From positions 180,020,556-180,084,555 of the forward strand of contig CP136067.1 in the NCBI GenBank assembly GCA_032622095.1: a stretch of DNA of 64,000 bases. The letters run 5' to 3'. Positions 1 through 12,362 of the stretch are shown one piece after another. The notes under the pieces were generated by a model. The model was not told the DNA's origin and searched no databases. It was given only the letters and a program-made list of their open reading frames with translations. Source of the DNA: Siphonodentalium dalli. Taxonomy: Eukaryota; Mollusca; Scaphopoda; Gadilida; Siphonodentaliidae. Each line of letters starts with the position of its first letter. Positions within the stretch are counted from its first letter, which is position 1. A program made the position numbers and the translations under genes.

Positions 1-62
1 AATTTCCCCTTTAAATTTATGTTTTAAAATAAGATTTTTAGAAAATTCACGAACCTCCTTAA

Positions 63-553
63 AGGCACGTGAGGCGCCTTAGTTGTCGAAAATATTCATA
101 TTTGTTCCAATCACCGTAAACAGAAAAACATTAAAACGCATACAGTTTCGTTCATATATACCATGACCATCGCGTAAACAGCATGTTATCATAAAGATTT
201 ACTATATTTTACCAAAGCAAGAGCCTGATTGTGTTACAGAAGACAGCACACTGCTGCTGGCTAATCACACACAAATGGCATAAACGCTCTTTATTCGTTC
301 CATATCAGGAATTCACCAACAAAGAACGCTCTTTATGTTGACCATCATAATATAAACAGAAAAGTTACTTTTTATGCTTTTGTTTACATAACAATGGTCA
401 AAGATATGACAATAACATACTGTTTGTGCGATATTTCTCATTTGTATACGGACAAAGTCTGTCTACATTTTGTTGTTCTTTCTGTTTGTGGCGGTTTTTG
501 ACGGGTGGAAATATGTATTCACAGGATACCCACCGCCAAGGCCAACCGTACCT
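63..553 (+). mobile_element. TTAA-target MITE, family P copy 1
   Basis: Non-coding element of about 490 bp that starts AGGCACGTGAGGC and ends CCGTACCT, with TTAA at 59-62 and 554-557. Near-identical copies lie at 3075-3568 (inverted) and 14166-14659. The termini are only loosely inverted-repeated. TTAA duplication is typical of piggyBac-type transposition, and no transposase is encoded. Its right edge coincides with the start of the segmental duplication. Confidence 0.8.
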
Positions 554-1318
554 TTAAATGCACGCATGGGTTTCGTCATAGGTTATAATTTAGAAATAAC
601 AGTTACCACAGAATGAACATTTCCTCAAGAATATACCAATAGTATAGCATTATGATAGTATGACTGTGATATTATCCCCAATAAACACACTTTGTGTGAG
701 CCGGCCGTTTGTTTATATACACCACGTAGATAAATTATATTTAAAAGTCGGAGTTAAAAACGTTATACAAACACAAGCTCTGAAGAACTATTGACCGACG
801 TAAATAGTAAGCGATAAGCAAGCACTCAACACCATAGCGATTTTGTAGGATGGCGTCCCATTCAGAACCGAAATATTGAGAGTCGATGGTTAGTAAACGC
901 TAAACCGGTATGTTGTAAACCACTTGGTTGCAGTTCTAACCAAAGTTCAAAGTGGGGTCTCCCCGGTGTTGAGTGTTTTGCTTATCACATAATCTGTACG
1001 TACTGTTTGTTCACATAGCATGTCGTTTGTTTACACAACACAGAGTACTAACATGACAATAACATGTAATTTACGCCGTATTTACGATTGGTATAAGAAC
1101 AAATTTGTCTATAATATATTATTTATGTATATGGCGGGTTTTAACGGATGTGATTATGTTAACGGCAATAACCACAACCAAAGATGTGCAATTCAGTATA
1201 TTGCGAGGTCATTGAACTTGTTTGTAAATGTCCCATTCTACAACCCAAATATCACACGAATAGCAACACATTTTATTATATGTTAGCGCTTTATAGTCAT
1301 AGCTATATTTCCTTCCAG

Positions 1319-1487
1319 ATGCAACTGATAGTGCAGAATGTTCAGACGTCGATTTAGGCAAGATGCGTCAGTGTGTTACGGGTTTTCAAAACTCAACGTT
1401 CGGCCAATATTTAGCCAGTGTGCAGGCAGGTACTGGCGGCGGTATGATGGGAATGATGACAAAAGCACTGGGCATAATGTGTCAAAG
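1319..1487 (+). CDS. Exon 1 of copy A, cysteine-rich secreted-type protein
   Basis: The acceptor is a pyrimidine-rich tract ending CAG at 1318 and the donor GT is at 1488. The exon enters with two codon bases and leaves with two (phase 1 in, phase 2 out). It encodes ECSDVDLGKMRQC, a glycine-rich stretch with TGGGMMGMM, and IMCQ just before the donor. Copy B has the same exon at 35442-35604, two codons shorter. It would supply C1, C2 and C3 of the first six-cysteine module. No signal-peptide exon is visible upstream, so the N-terminus probably lies outside the window. The family is not recognised. Because exon 2 of this copy is frameshifted, whether the exon is still used is uncertain. Confidence 0.6.
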
Positions 1488-1536
1488 GTTGGTATATTGT
1501 CCTAGTCCAACTTCATCACTTCTAAAAACAAATTAA

Positions 1537-1913
1537 AGGCACTCAATCCGATCAGACGGTCCCCATATTATCAAGTTACAACAACATTTCTTCAACAACA
1601 ACAAAAAGGTTTAGTTAGCAGAATCAATTAATTACAACAAAATAATGCTAACCCCTGTCAACTATGGTATAAAATCTACCTATATATGTTATTTATCAAC
1701 ATGTTGTTCAACGAAATATGGCCGTATTATCACTTGATTTTATGATTATCACAAAATTACCACTTGATTTTAGAGTTACCCATATTTCGAGAAATAACAA
1801 ATTTCAAAAATCGATATCTGATCACTCTGAGCTTTGATATGTGGGTTCCTCGATTCGAATCAATTATTGTTTACCCCTGAAACCAAAGAAATAGTAATTC
1901 TGATTATGCATCT
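1537..1913 (+). mobile_element. TTAA-target MITE, family Q, ancestral copy in intron 1
   Basis: It starts AGGCACTCAATCCGATCAG after a TTAA and ends with a degenerate terminal repeat before TTAA at 1914-1917. The interior shows the family's conserved words on wild-type spacing (GGTCCCCATATTATCA, CACTTGATTTTAGAGTTA, CGAAACCAAAGAAATAG-like). The same insertion is present in copy B at 36262-36639, so it predates the duplication. Confidence 0.75.
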
Positions 1914-2509
1914 TTAAATGGACTAACGGTATTCGAAGTGGACTTCATGCGAAATCAAATAAAAGTCTGTAAACAAGTACATATGCATGAAAAATAGATT
2001 GACCTTGTTGCTATTTTCATTATTAATAACTCCAATAATAAAATTTTGCATGTCAAAAAAATTGTTATGTGAACATTACTGAGGAATTAACGATACAAGT
2101 CCAGTTAGATATCAAAGTTTCATACATTGTAGGGTTTGGTTATTTCAGTGAAGGTATCAATTTGACAGAATATAGCATTACTGAAAATCCCAACCACATG
2201 GATTATATCTCTTCAGAAAACACAAAATGTGCTATTCACACAGCAGCTGTAAACATTTCGTCATTAATTCGAATCGGCGATAAACAAATGGCATTGATAT
2301 CGCCGAATAAAGTCATTGAATAACTTAATAATATAACAACAAAATTACGCCGTGTGTTGCCAATAAGAATATAATATTTATAAAAATATCCGCTTCATTC
2401 TCTACTTCAATTCGATCACCCCACCTCTTATCTCTTTAGTGTCTTGTCCTCGACCAACAGTCCTGCTTGCTGTTCAAAAGACGCCACATCTGGAAAATTG
2501 TTCTCCATA

Positions 2510-2530
2510 CCCCCCCCCCCCCCCCCCCCC
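2510..2530 (+). repeat. Homopolymer run of C
   Basis: A run of 21 C residues in intron 1 of copy A. The matching copy B position (near 37245) has only a short C run, so this is a private expansion. It is also a likely spot for assembly error. Confidence 0.9.
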
Positions 2531-2597
2531 AATTTAAGGCAGTAACTAATTGTTTAGTATAAGGTTGCTCTCTATCTCTATCTCTTCGTTTTAACAG

Positions 2598-2783
2598 CGA
2601 CAGTCCATTAAGGGAAAGACCTGACTGTATTGGGCTTTACGTCGATAAGTGCATGGTTGAATTGCTTGACTGTGCAGGGCATTACGTCGATAAGTGCATC
2701 GAACGTCTCGGACGAGGCGCTGAAGTACATCAATTTCACTAGAATGAGCTCGGCTATCACTTACATTTGTGCCAATAAGAGAG
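2598..2783 (+). pseudogene. Exon 2 of copy A, frameshifted
   Basis: A strong pyrimidine tract and AACAG acceptor precede 2598, and a G|GTAAGA donor follows 2783, both as in copy B. The start is in frame (DSPLRERPDCIGLYVDKC). A partial duplication of the stretch encoding YVDKC then lengthens the exon by 37 bp against copy B. That shifts the frame, and the exon 1 frame meets TAG near 2740, while the second half is open only in another frame (LKYINF and SAITYIC, matching copy B). No internal acceptor I tried restores the frame. This is the main reason to call copy A a pseudogene. Confidence 0.65.
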
Positions 2784-3074
2784 GTAAGATTAACACTTCT
2801 ATACTAAATTAAATTTCTAATCAGTTATAAAAAGTATACAATGGAATGGTCCGGAGGAATGTCCAGTTAATATAAACAGACGATAGAAAATACACCCCCC
2901 CCCCCAACTATGGTCATATTTTTCAACAGTTGGAAATTACATGCCTGATACATGTACGTTATATAGTTGGAAATTATACACCTCATATTGGTAGTTTTTG
3001 ACCAGTATTTAGTGAGGAATGTGTTGTTTTTAGGACCAAAAGTAGCCTATTTTTCTACATTTGGATTTGGTTAA

Positions 3075-3568
3075 AGGTACGGTTGGCCTTGGCGGTGGGT
3101 ATCCTGTGAAAATATTTCCACCCGTCAAAAACCGCCACAAACAGAAAGAACAACAAAATGTAGACAGACTTTGTCCGTATACAAATAAGAAATATCGCAT
3201 AAACAGTATGTTATTGTCATATCTTTGACCATTGTTATGTAAACAAAAGCATAAAAAGTTACTTTTCTGGTGTTTGTTTATAATATGATGGTAAACATAA
3301 AGAGCGTTCTTTGTTGGTGAATTCCTGATATGGAACGAATAAAGAGCGTTTATGCCATTTGTGTGTGATTAGCCAACAGCACTGTGCTGTCTTCTGTAAC
3401 ACAATCAGGCTCTTGCTTAGGTAAAATATAGTAAATCTTTATGATAACATGCTGTTTACGCGATGGTCATGGTATATATGAACGAAACTGTATGCGTTTT
3501 AATGTTTTTCTGTTTACGGTGATTGGAACAAATATGAATATTTTCGACAACTAAGGCCTCACGTGCCT
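3075..3568 (-). mobile_element. TTAA-target MITE, family P copy 2 (inverted)
   Basis: Inverted copy of the 63-553 element, flanked by TTAA at 3071-3074 and 3569-3572. Copy B has the empty site near 37770 (CATTTGG then a single TTAA, then the same flank GTTTGGTCTGAATTGACC-like). This fixes the element ends and the TTAA duplication directly. Confidence 0.92.
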
Positions 3569-5975
3569 TTAAAATTGTTGGTCTGAATTGACCATCAGTT
3601 TGTTTACAATAATTCAAAAGTTTCATGTACCGGGGGGGGGGGTAAAATGGTACATCGCGAACATATCATTAGTTTTGTCTGTTTCAAGGGGTGTGCAATT
3701 GGAGATTTGAAGGTGGAAACCCCATCATCGGAGACCCTCTAGCCACGTCCCTGGACGTTATATTGACATTCTCACGCATTTGAGGTTTGTAAATGAGTTA
3801 TATGAAGCAAACAAATTATATCCATTTTGTATTCACCGAAATTTATATAGTTCAATGCATTTATAAACTGAATCTCTCAAAAGATAAAAGACTTTTACGA
3901 AAATATTTTGTCAGTTTTGAACTCTCGCAGCACAGTGCGCGAATTCGAAATTAAACCCGCGAGCAGTCTAAACGCAACAACAGTTAAGATGTCCAGCATA
4001 AATTATATGTTGTCCCAGTCTCTTTGAAAGCCGATGAATATCCTAACGGATGTACGTCTCCAGATGTGTCCAAAGAGCTTGAGCACCAATACTAGAGGGC
4101 ATGAACATAAATTACAAAAGAAAATAGTTAAAAAGGATACGAGAAAATTCTAAAATATACAGTTATCCCACATTGAAATTCACTACGGGATTTCATAGTT
4201 TCTGCTGGAAGTATAGAACTGTTCAAAACATATATAAACTCACATTTTTATGATATGAGATACGATTTCGATGACGCTCATACATGATAATGTCATTATA
4301 CTTAAACAATTTGTAAATGTTACCGGAACGAGAAATCTTAGGACGTGTTCGCTGAATATGATGATGATGATGACGACGACGCGGCATTCCCAACATGACG
4401 TAATAAACCGTTTCCATATATGGAGTGCATTCCTGGCGTAGTAAATGTTCGTGAGAATCGTAGTATTTAGAAATGGTTATAAATACAACAAGATGCCAAA
4501 GAATAATTAGTCATGCATATCATTGACTGAAAAAACCTCGAAGATGATGTCTCCTATATTGCGCTGAGTAAAATTAATTATGGATATATCACCTGTATTC
4601 AGTTTTCCAATAATATTTGAGTTTGACAGAGCGTGGGGAAATTGTCAACACGTCATTGGTCTCTGATCTGTGAAGTTTTCTGTTATGGCATAAACCATTG
4701 AAATCGTGAATAGTCTGCGCCACTCTTCAATGACATGGAGGGATTCCCTTCAATACAGAACCTAATGTTAATAGAGAGCTCTAGAGACATACATCCGATG
4801 TAGGATGTTGTCCTCTTGGATCGGCAATGCGTCGTCTCGAATGTCAGTCTGCGGATACAGGCACCATTTGATTTGAGTAGAGCTCTACGACTACAATACG
4901 AGTGCCGCATTCAGATATTGGCCAAATGTATAAATCAACATTATCTCGCCTTGAACTACAATTAAAGTGATACCCGAATGTTGTTGTTGGTTTTTTTAGT
5001 CTCTCAGTTGTAGAATAAGGTAACCAGATTTCCATTATTTGAAAGTATTTTGAGTACGAAGTAATGTTACGGATGGCAGATTATCCGGAATGCGAAAATA
5101 CCAATTATTTTTGTCGAGTAATTTTTGAACAGTTTTCAAGCAAATGTATAAAATGAATGTTATATTAGATGCATACTAGTCTCATATACTCATTAGCCCA
5201 TTGTATAGTCACTAGTCAGTGGGTGGCTTGAGTTTACGTACCGTAACATAATTGTTTACACGATCATGTGTGTCACGCTTTGCCCAATCCACTATCCGTG
5301 AGAGAGATATGTTTATTCCTCCAAATATGGAGACCATCATGGTACAATATAAATATATATACACAAAAGATAACTGAAGACATATATTATACACATGCAA
5401 TATAATTTAACTTGAGAAGGCTCATTTGAAGGTAGTTGTTAATTAACGTAGGTAGGTCCGTCCAAAGTGCGGACAGCCCGATCTAAAGTGATAACTATCA
5501 AGAGAACTGATGACTTTCCAGTCACGTAACGACGATCGAAGCACTATAAATAAATTTTGGGAATAATATACTGCAAGACAAGATGTTTAAGACATATATA
5601 TATATATGAGATGAGGTGAACTTCTGCACCGATGCATCCACAAAAGCAATATGCTAAGAGGGTTTCTTGCGACATTATATATACGATATGATATTTTCAT
5701 CATAAAATTTAGTCAGAACATAGGATGAAAATAAACCTCACACAACGCTTAAAAATACGATATTCACGATGAACACAACAGTTCAATTTGCATTTGGATA
5801 CACCCGCCAAGGCAGTACGCAAGGAAAGTATCGCAATTCATGTTGTCAAGAAACATAAAAGTTTCAATTCAAAATATATCAATCAGTGAATACCAAATGT
5901 GTTCCGTAACATCTGTGCACACTCAGATGTACACTCTAGATACCTATGAAACAAGAGATTTGAATATGTTTGGTT

Positions 5976-6438
5976 TCAGCAACTGCATTGAGCGTCATTG
6001 TCATACGTGGTTTTGGTCAATATATTGGCCATCTTGATACAGATTGGAAAATACACAGGTTCTTCGAGAGAGAGTTGCCAAAATGTCCACAGTGACTGAT
6101 TGTCGGGTTTTACCTTGAAGAGAAATGATAGAGAATCGTCTCTCTGATCACGCTGACTCACTTCGCGTGAGTAGTGAGCAGAGAGACAATCTCGGACAAT
6201 TTTCTTCCAAGTGGACTGAATGGGGAAGAAACCCGTTTCCGTAAAAGATGGAAGATAACGGAATAAGTTGAATCTATGGAGAGTATCAGAGATATCTTTC
6301 AGAAATCCTGTCATCGGACGACCATAGATTCGATTACCATGATAATTGAATAGGAATACATCGAGAGCTGCTCTATGATTCCGTGGTAAGTTAACCAGTG
6401 TTCCAAGAAACAATATTTTTCTCCGATGAATTTCGTAC
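5976..6438 (-). pseudogene. LINE C-terminal fragment (3' part of a split element)
   Basis: The minus strand encodes about 150 residues with features of the region after reverse transcriptase in animal non-LTR retrotransposons: YEIHRRKILFLGTLVNLP, GFLKDI, RYLPSFTETGFFP, TWKKIV and LFKVKP. It reads in frame with the fragment at 14664-15084 when the two are joined at TTAA. The original LINE was therefore split by the 6443-14161 element. The exact clade is not determined. The ORF ends at a stop at 5976-5978; the 3' UTR and tail were not identified. Confidence 0.75.
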
Positions 6439-7048
6439 TTAAGGTAGGATTCCCCTAAATTTGGGAATATGCATTGTCGATGAGGGTGGGCTAGGTTCGG
6501 AGGCTCGTTCTTGACGATAATTGCGAGCACAGACTAAAGTGATATATCAAAATGTAGGTCCAGGTTTGGAGTATCGGAAACCAGTGGCACTTTCCGCATG
6601 AATGTATTCTAAGTGGCAGAAAAATGTCTTGGCAAATAGCCTTTGGCATTCGTACGCAAACAACGCGAAACCACATTTCACCCCAAAAAATAACTAAGTG
6701 ACAAATGACCACGTGTCCCGACAACAATTCCATTTGAAAACATTTAACGTTTTCCACCTGCAATACCCATACAACCGAATTCACCAAACCCACAAAACAC
6801 GTGGAGCCGGAATCCATTTTATCGATCTATTCGTTATCCGCACCAAAGTGCAAAGGTCAACTGCGGCGAGTGCAGGTACCGATATATATGGAAAACCATA
6901 ATTATCACGTTTAAAAGCGATTTGGGTTATATGAATATGAATTACTCAAATGGATGGGCGACAAGTAAGACGTCCTTTCTGAACGTGATTCCAGTAATAA
7001 CTGTATTATATTTTAGTGATCGACTCCGTGCACATACAACGTCTCCAC

Positions 7049-7098
7049 CACCACCACCACCACCATACAACAACAACAACAACCATACAACAACACAG
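7049..7098 (+). repeat. CCA/CAA trinucleotide tract
   Basis: Imperfect (CCA)n followed by (CAA)n and a repeat of ACAACA. It produces short proline-, glycine- or valine-rich ORFs on both strands that have no other support. Confidence 0.85.
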
Positions 7099-7565
7099 TA
7101 CAGTTTGGAATCTCGAATTGCGTTCCCGTTTGTTAGAACCCGGTCCAGTTCCATTAGATCTTAATTTACGTAACGGAATGTAAAAAAATGAGTTTTGTGT
7201 GTACCGGTACCCATTACCCAATACTATACGACACACTATATTTGCATAAACATCAATAAAGGAGCAGTACGCTACAAAACAATACAATATAATAATACTA
7301 ATAAATAAAACTCATTTCTGTTTTGTTTGTCTGTCGGGCTATTGTTATGTAGCTTTTTATTCCGAATACCCAATAATCCGAAGGTCTCATAATCCAGAGG
7401 TCCGATACTACGAATATCCGGTATATATTCCGCACAACACCTCCTGAGAAAGTTGACATTATAATTACACCAAGAGGCGTAATGGCAATGCATATTTGTG
7501 GTACAATTATGCTTTAAATATGGCCATTTGTTATTAGCATATTTTAGATTAGTATAGTATCACTG

Positions 7566-8490
7566 CAGGGACGTGGCTAGAAGGTCTTCGATGGGGGGGG
7601 GTGTCCACCTTGGGAAATTCCAACTCCACCCCCCTTGAGTCAGCATCAGACCAACACAAGTTTTTGCATAATTCCATTTGCACCCCCCCCCCCCCCTTGC
7701 ACCACAGTCAGGCCTAATTTCCTATATATTCATAAGCCATGGTTCTATATTCCCGGTATGAGAACATTCAGATATTTTAACCTGAAAATTGAAAATTGCC
7801 CAAAAAAAAAACAACTAGTGGCCTAATTCCAGACAAATGCACACAGCTACAGTGTTGGAAATTTTAAACCTCATACTCCCCCTCAGGTTGGAAAATTCTT
7901 CAATTGATGACCATTTCTGTCCACAAGTTTGACCAAATGTAGTAAAATATTGTTTTGGGATTGGGCAATGACACATCGCGCCCGGTGTGCGAAAATTTTG
8001 AAATCTGAACAAGAAAGTCGCAAAATCCTAACATCTAGACTAGCCTCAAGCCTTCCTACTGTTGGAAATTTCAAACCCTACACCCCACTTAGGTTGGAAA
8101 ATTTCCAACTGATGACAATTCCAATGACAATGTTGACCAAATGTATGACAATATTGTTTTCTTAAATTAACTATAAGTTTTTGACTGGCCACGGGGAGGG
8201 ACCAGGAGCCAAGCTTTCCAAGTGTTGGAAATTTCCAACCTGTCATCCCCCCTAAGGTTGGAAAATTTCCAACTGATGACCATTTCTGTCCATATTTTTG
8301 ACCAAAAATAGGAACATATGCAAATATTGGTCCAAAAACAATAAATTCCCCCAATAAATTGTTCTATAATCAAACTACAAGAACATTTTCAACCTATTGT
8401 TGGTGTGAAATTTCCAACTAATGTTTTGGCAGGTATGAAATTTCCAACTGTTGAAAATTTTGACAAAACCCCCCTGTCGCCACGTCTCTG
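7566..8490. mobile_element. MITE with CAGGGACGTGGC-like ends
   Basis: The left end CAGGGACGTGGCTAGA and the right end GCCACGTCTCTG are inverted. The interior repeats the word GGAAATTTCCAAC in both orientations. Related ends occur near 3750, 44934 and 57954. CAGGG-type ends fit non-autonomous hAT elements, but I could not find a clean 8-bp duplication, so the superfamily is inference. Confidence 0.55.
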
Positions 8491-9213
8491 AGTATCAGAC
8501 TCAGGACTGTAAATTTGTGCCAGTTTGTGGTTATCACAGGCGTCAACTTGTAGTTCAATCTGGTACTCGGTGCGGGGTCCAGAGAGTTTTCAGATATATA
8601 TTTAAGAATATTCCAGCACACATATCACTGAATACCTTTTGTGTAAGAACACCCATTGTCAGTGTTTGGCGCAAATTTATTGTCAAATTTCTGTTTGCTG
8701 ATTTAGCAAATTTCTTAAATCAACCCATTGCGAATAATTGCCATTATTATCATTTAAATGTTTTCTAATGCAAGGCGAGTGTGTCTGTTTTTACAAAAAC
8801 AGGGACCTATCAAAGCCAGTTTTCATACCGCTTACCGATGTGGGCACCCAAACTGCAGGTGCCAAAACAAAAAATATTTGTGTTTGTTAATTCAGGTCCC
8901 AATTCATATCATAACAAACATTTATATACCGGTACCGGTATATTGACATAAGACATTTATTTTACAAAAAGATGGTTGGAATCATATTGTAAAGCATGTT
9001 TGGCTTTCATCTGTGAAAACTTCAAATAGTTTGAGTTCAGGTGTGTTACCATTCAGCTACTTCCGTATTTCAATCAAATTCAAGTGAAATTACACAATAC
9101 AGTGCAGGAACAGTGACAATTTGATCAATACAACATGGTTATTAGGTGGAATCTCATAATACCAAATTAATAATTAACATAGAGATTAATACTAATAGTA
9201 ATTACTAACTTAA

Positions 9214-9658
9214 AGGTACTCAATCCGATCAGAGGGTCCTATATTATTATTTCATTGGCTTTGGGGGTAAAAAATAATTGATTCGAGTCGAGAAACCTAC
9301 CAATCAACACTCATGGTGATTTATATCGATATTTGAAGTTTTGTTATTTCTATTCTTTCTGTCCCAGAACATGGCGTCAAAAGGATGTTCTCGGTCAATT
9401 TGCGCTATTATTACCACTTGATTTTAGAGTTATCCATCCTTGTCTGTTTGAATAGTGTTTCTGGTGTACACATCTCGAGAAAATTACGAAGTTATGGGCA
9501 ATTATTAGTAGTGATGTCGGGAAAATAAAAAATTTCAAAAATCAATATCTAATAACTCTGAGCTTTGTTTGATGGGTTCCTTGACTCGAATCAAATATGT
9601 TTTACCCCCAAAGCCAAAGAAATGGTAATATAGGATCCTCTGATCGGATTGAGTACCT
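9214..9658. mobile_element. TTAA-target MITE, family Q
   Basis: About 445 bp with inverted ends AGGTACTCAATCCGATCAG and TTAA on both sides (9210-9213, 9659-9662). It is largely palindromic. It is the cleanest family Q copy and lies inside the 7.7 kb TTAA element. Confidence 0.9.
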
Positions 9659-9750
9659 TTAATATACATTGTTTCTGCACTACTACATGTAGTATATTAT
9701 ATGTACATGTATAAAGTGTCTCTCACTTGAATTTTTATAAAATAGCCAAA

Positions 9751-10112
9751 GGCGACACCAATTTTTAAGTCTGGTTTACGAACATGTGGGGGGGGAAGTA
9801 GATGCAGGAGGGGAAAAAAATAAAAATAAAAAAAATTGTTCCCCCCAATTTATATCAAGTAAATCGTGGAATTTTATATATGTGTTATATATGTTTTTGA
9901 ATGAAATTCTGAACCAAACAAGACATTTCTTGTCATGAAATACATGAAAATATGGATCTGTAAATGATCATAAGCAGAACCGGATGCGACAGCACATGAA
10001 AATCAGTACGCGTGTAAAATATTTTGGGAGAAAAAAGTTTTATTTTTTTTCATGAAATGGAAAAAAAGTTGTAGGAGGTGTTCGTAAACCAGATTTAAAA
10101 ATTGGTGTCTCC
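9751..10112. mobile_element. MITE with 34-bp terminal inverted repeats
   Basis: The left end GGCGACACCAATTTTTAAG and the right end (reversed GGAGACACCAATTTTTAAA) continue into GTTTACGAACA with about two mismatches. The centre is AT-rich with homopolymers. No target duplication is evident. The superfamily is unknown. Confidence 0.65.
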
Positions 10113-11154
10113 TAATATATGAATTTAATACCGTAGAGTGATATTAAACGGTACTGGTAAATCTCATTTCAAGCAGGATAATCATAATCCATTGAACCAA
10201 AAGATATCTGACAATAACTTATAATCAGTTACAATCCCATAAATATATAAAAATATCCAAAGTTACTCTTGACAAATTAAACTCTCAATACAATGGATTT
10301 AACAAAAAAGTTCAGGGGGACAACCGCCAGACCCAACCATCAGCAGGGGGACACCCCCTCCCGAACCTCCCTGCTCAGGCCTTTTGGATATGCTTTTGGC
10401 AGATCATTCCCCGATAACAATGTCCCCAAAAATCCCTGGATCATTTACTGATACATGTACGGTATATGTAATGTATAGGCAAGGGGTTGCATGTGGTCCT
10501 TCAGCCGCGAAACACGTTTTTTATCAAAATAATATTGTATTTGACCAGTAAAACATTATAATTTAGTACCTGTAAATAAACAATATAACATATAGCATCA
10601 AATAGTTGCTTAGTTTGGTTTCGAGATCAGATATCGGATGATTCAGGTCGAGTCATTTTATGCACACAATATGTCTTAAGTATAGAATAGTGTTAAAATG
10701 CTTTCGTTCAATTCATCACAACTGGAACATAGAATGGAATGATCTACAATGGGGTCTCGAGCAGTTTACCCCTTCGCATATTGAACAACGATGCCATTAA
10801 AATGGCACTTCCAGCCCGAGGACAGGAGCGACCCGTCATATTGTAGTCACCCGACTAAGCCCAGTTGATGAATTGACTGTAGAAACATTTTAAAATTATC
10901 ATTCATACCAAGTTTCGCATGGATATACATGTACTATAAAATATATCGGATCAAACCCATATTCGAACTTGATCTGCATTTTGGTGTGATTAATGTACAT
11001 ACCAAATATGGTGTCGATCAGATGAAAAATGTTCGAGTCATAGCTGCATGTGTGAACTCTTTAAGTAAAAACAAAAGCAAAAATGGTTAATTACACAATA
11101 TAAAAAAACATGTTGTATGTACAGATGAAGAACATGATAAGAAAACCCTATGTA
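10113..11154. other. No gene or clear repeat seen
   Basis: AT-rich interval inside the 7.7 kb element, with no ORF of note, splice-bounded exon or repeat that I can support. Confidence 0.5.
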
Positions 11155-12362
11155 AGGCCAAAGAAAAAAGATACTATGTTTCCGTACATCGACCCTAAAA
11201 ATAACCCGCCGACCCTAATCTTTTTATTGATATTTTGAGAAAAAGTCAAAATTTTCTAAAAAAACAAAAAAACAAACAATTTTTTTAATGTTTTTACCGC
11301 TAATGCTAATAAATATTGATAATCATTAATGTGCAAAACACATGGTTTCTAACATAAGCCTGTGATAAGTGACATGATGTGACAGTTGTCTCAAAAGCCA
11401 CATGTGTGTGATGGGTTGTGGATTGATAGGCATGAATCTTGCAATTTTAATTTCAAGAGAGTGGATCTCATGCTTGCTTTACCTGTATGCCTTGTTTGGG
11501 ACTTATGGAACATATTCATGAGTTCCAAATAAACATTATTTGAGTCTGCAAGTTTATTAATTTTGAGGGTATGAAAATTGAGATTTCTATATTATTCTGA
11601 TACCAAATTGTTGAGCTTATAATTTTAGGCATGTACATATTCAAGTATATGGCATACATGTGAACATTTAAATATCGAATAAAACTCTACATGACACATA
11701 CTGTGTTGATTCCTATGCTTGACCTACATGTACTATAATTTGTTTAACTATAGTTGATGTTTTGCTCACAGTTTCCCCTGTGCTATTATTTGGGTCTGCA
11801 CTGTTATTAACTTTCAATGGAATTTTTCCTGTGTACTATTATTTGGGCGTGCACTTTTATTTGGAGCCTGAGAGTACCGGTAGGAACACTATAAACAGAC
11901 ATGGTGTGTGTCTGTATATATACATGTATATAGGTTATGAACACATATGTTAGGGGTACAGCTACTGTTTCCAGAAACCAGGCATGGTAGGTTGGGTGCA
12001 CTGGCTACCTCTAGAAAATGGGATGCAGTGGTCACAATACAAGTATGGTATAATGGCGGTATTATGGGTGAAATTCTTAGTGACATCAATCTCATACCAA
12101 GTTTATAGCCAAATAATAAATAACATACTTAAGCATGAAGTAAGTTTGATCTTTCATCAATCTTAATGTATATTTCATAGTGCTGTGTTTATCAAGTAAT
12201 ACTTTCCCCACAACACAAGTTGGCATTTTATGTCATTTTCGGTCGAGGTAATTCACTATTTCTGCAGATGGATAAAAAATATCAAAAAAAAAAAAAAAAT
12301 CCCTACCTACCCTAATTTTTTCACACCGTTATCGGAAACATACTATCTTTTTTCTTTGGCCT
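11155..12362. mobile_element. Element with AGGCCAAAGAAAAAAG inverted ends
   Basis: Terminal inverted repeats of about 30 bp (AGGCCAAAGAAAAAAGATA at both ends) followed by a subterminal CCCTA-rich zone. A related fragment lies at 33690-33765. No transposase ORF is present. The target duplication is ambiguous (TA at most). Confidence 0.65.

Noticed and set aside
980-1286. 88-codon ORF upstream of exon 1 of copy A as the missing first exon
   Set aside because: The matching copy B region (35190-35400) has a deletion and no open frame, and no signal-peptide pattern is present.
4683-5035. Antisense ORFs with ECGTRI and cysteines, partly kept in copy B (39580-39846)
   Set aside because: The ECGT and YSN words recall zona pellucida domains, but the frame breaks within a few dozen residues, differs between copies and has no splice structure. 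Too weak to call.
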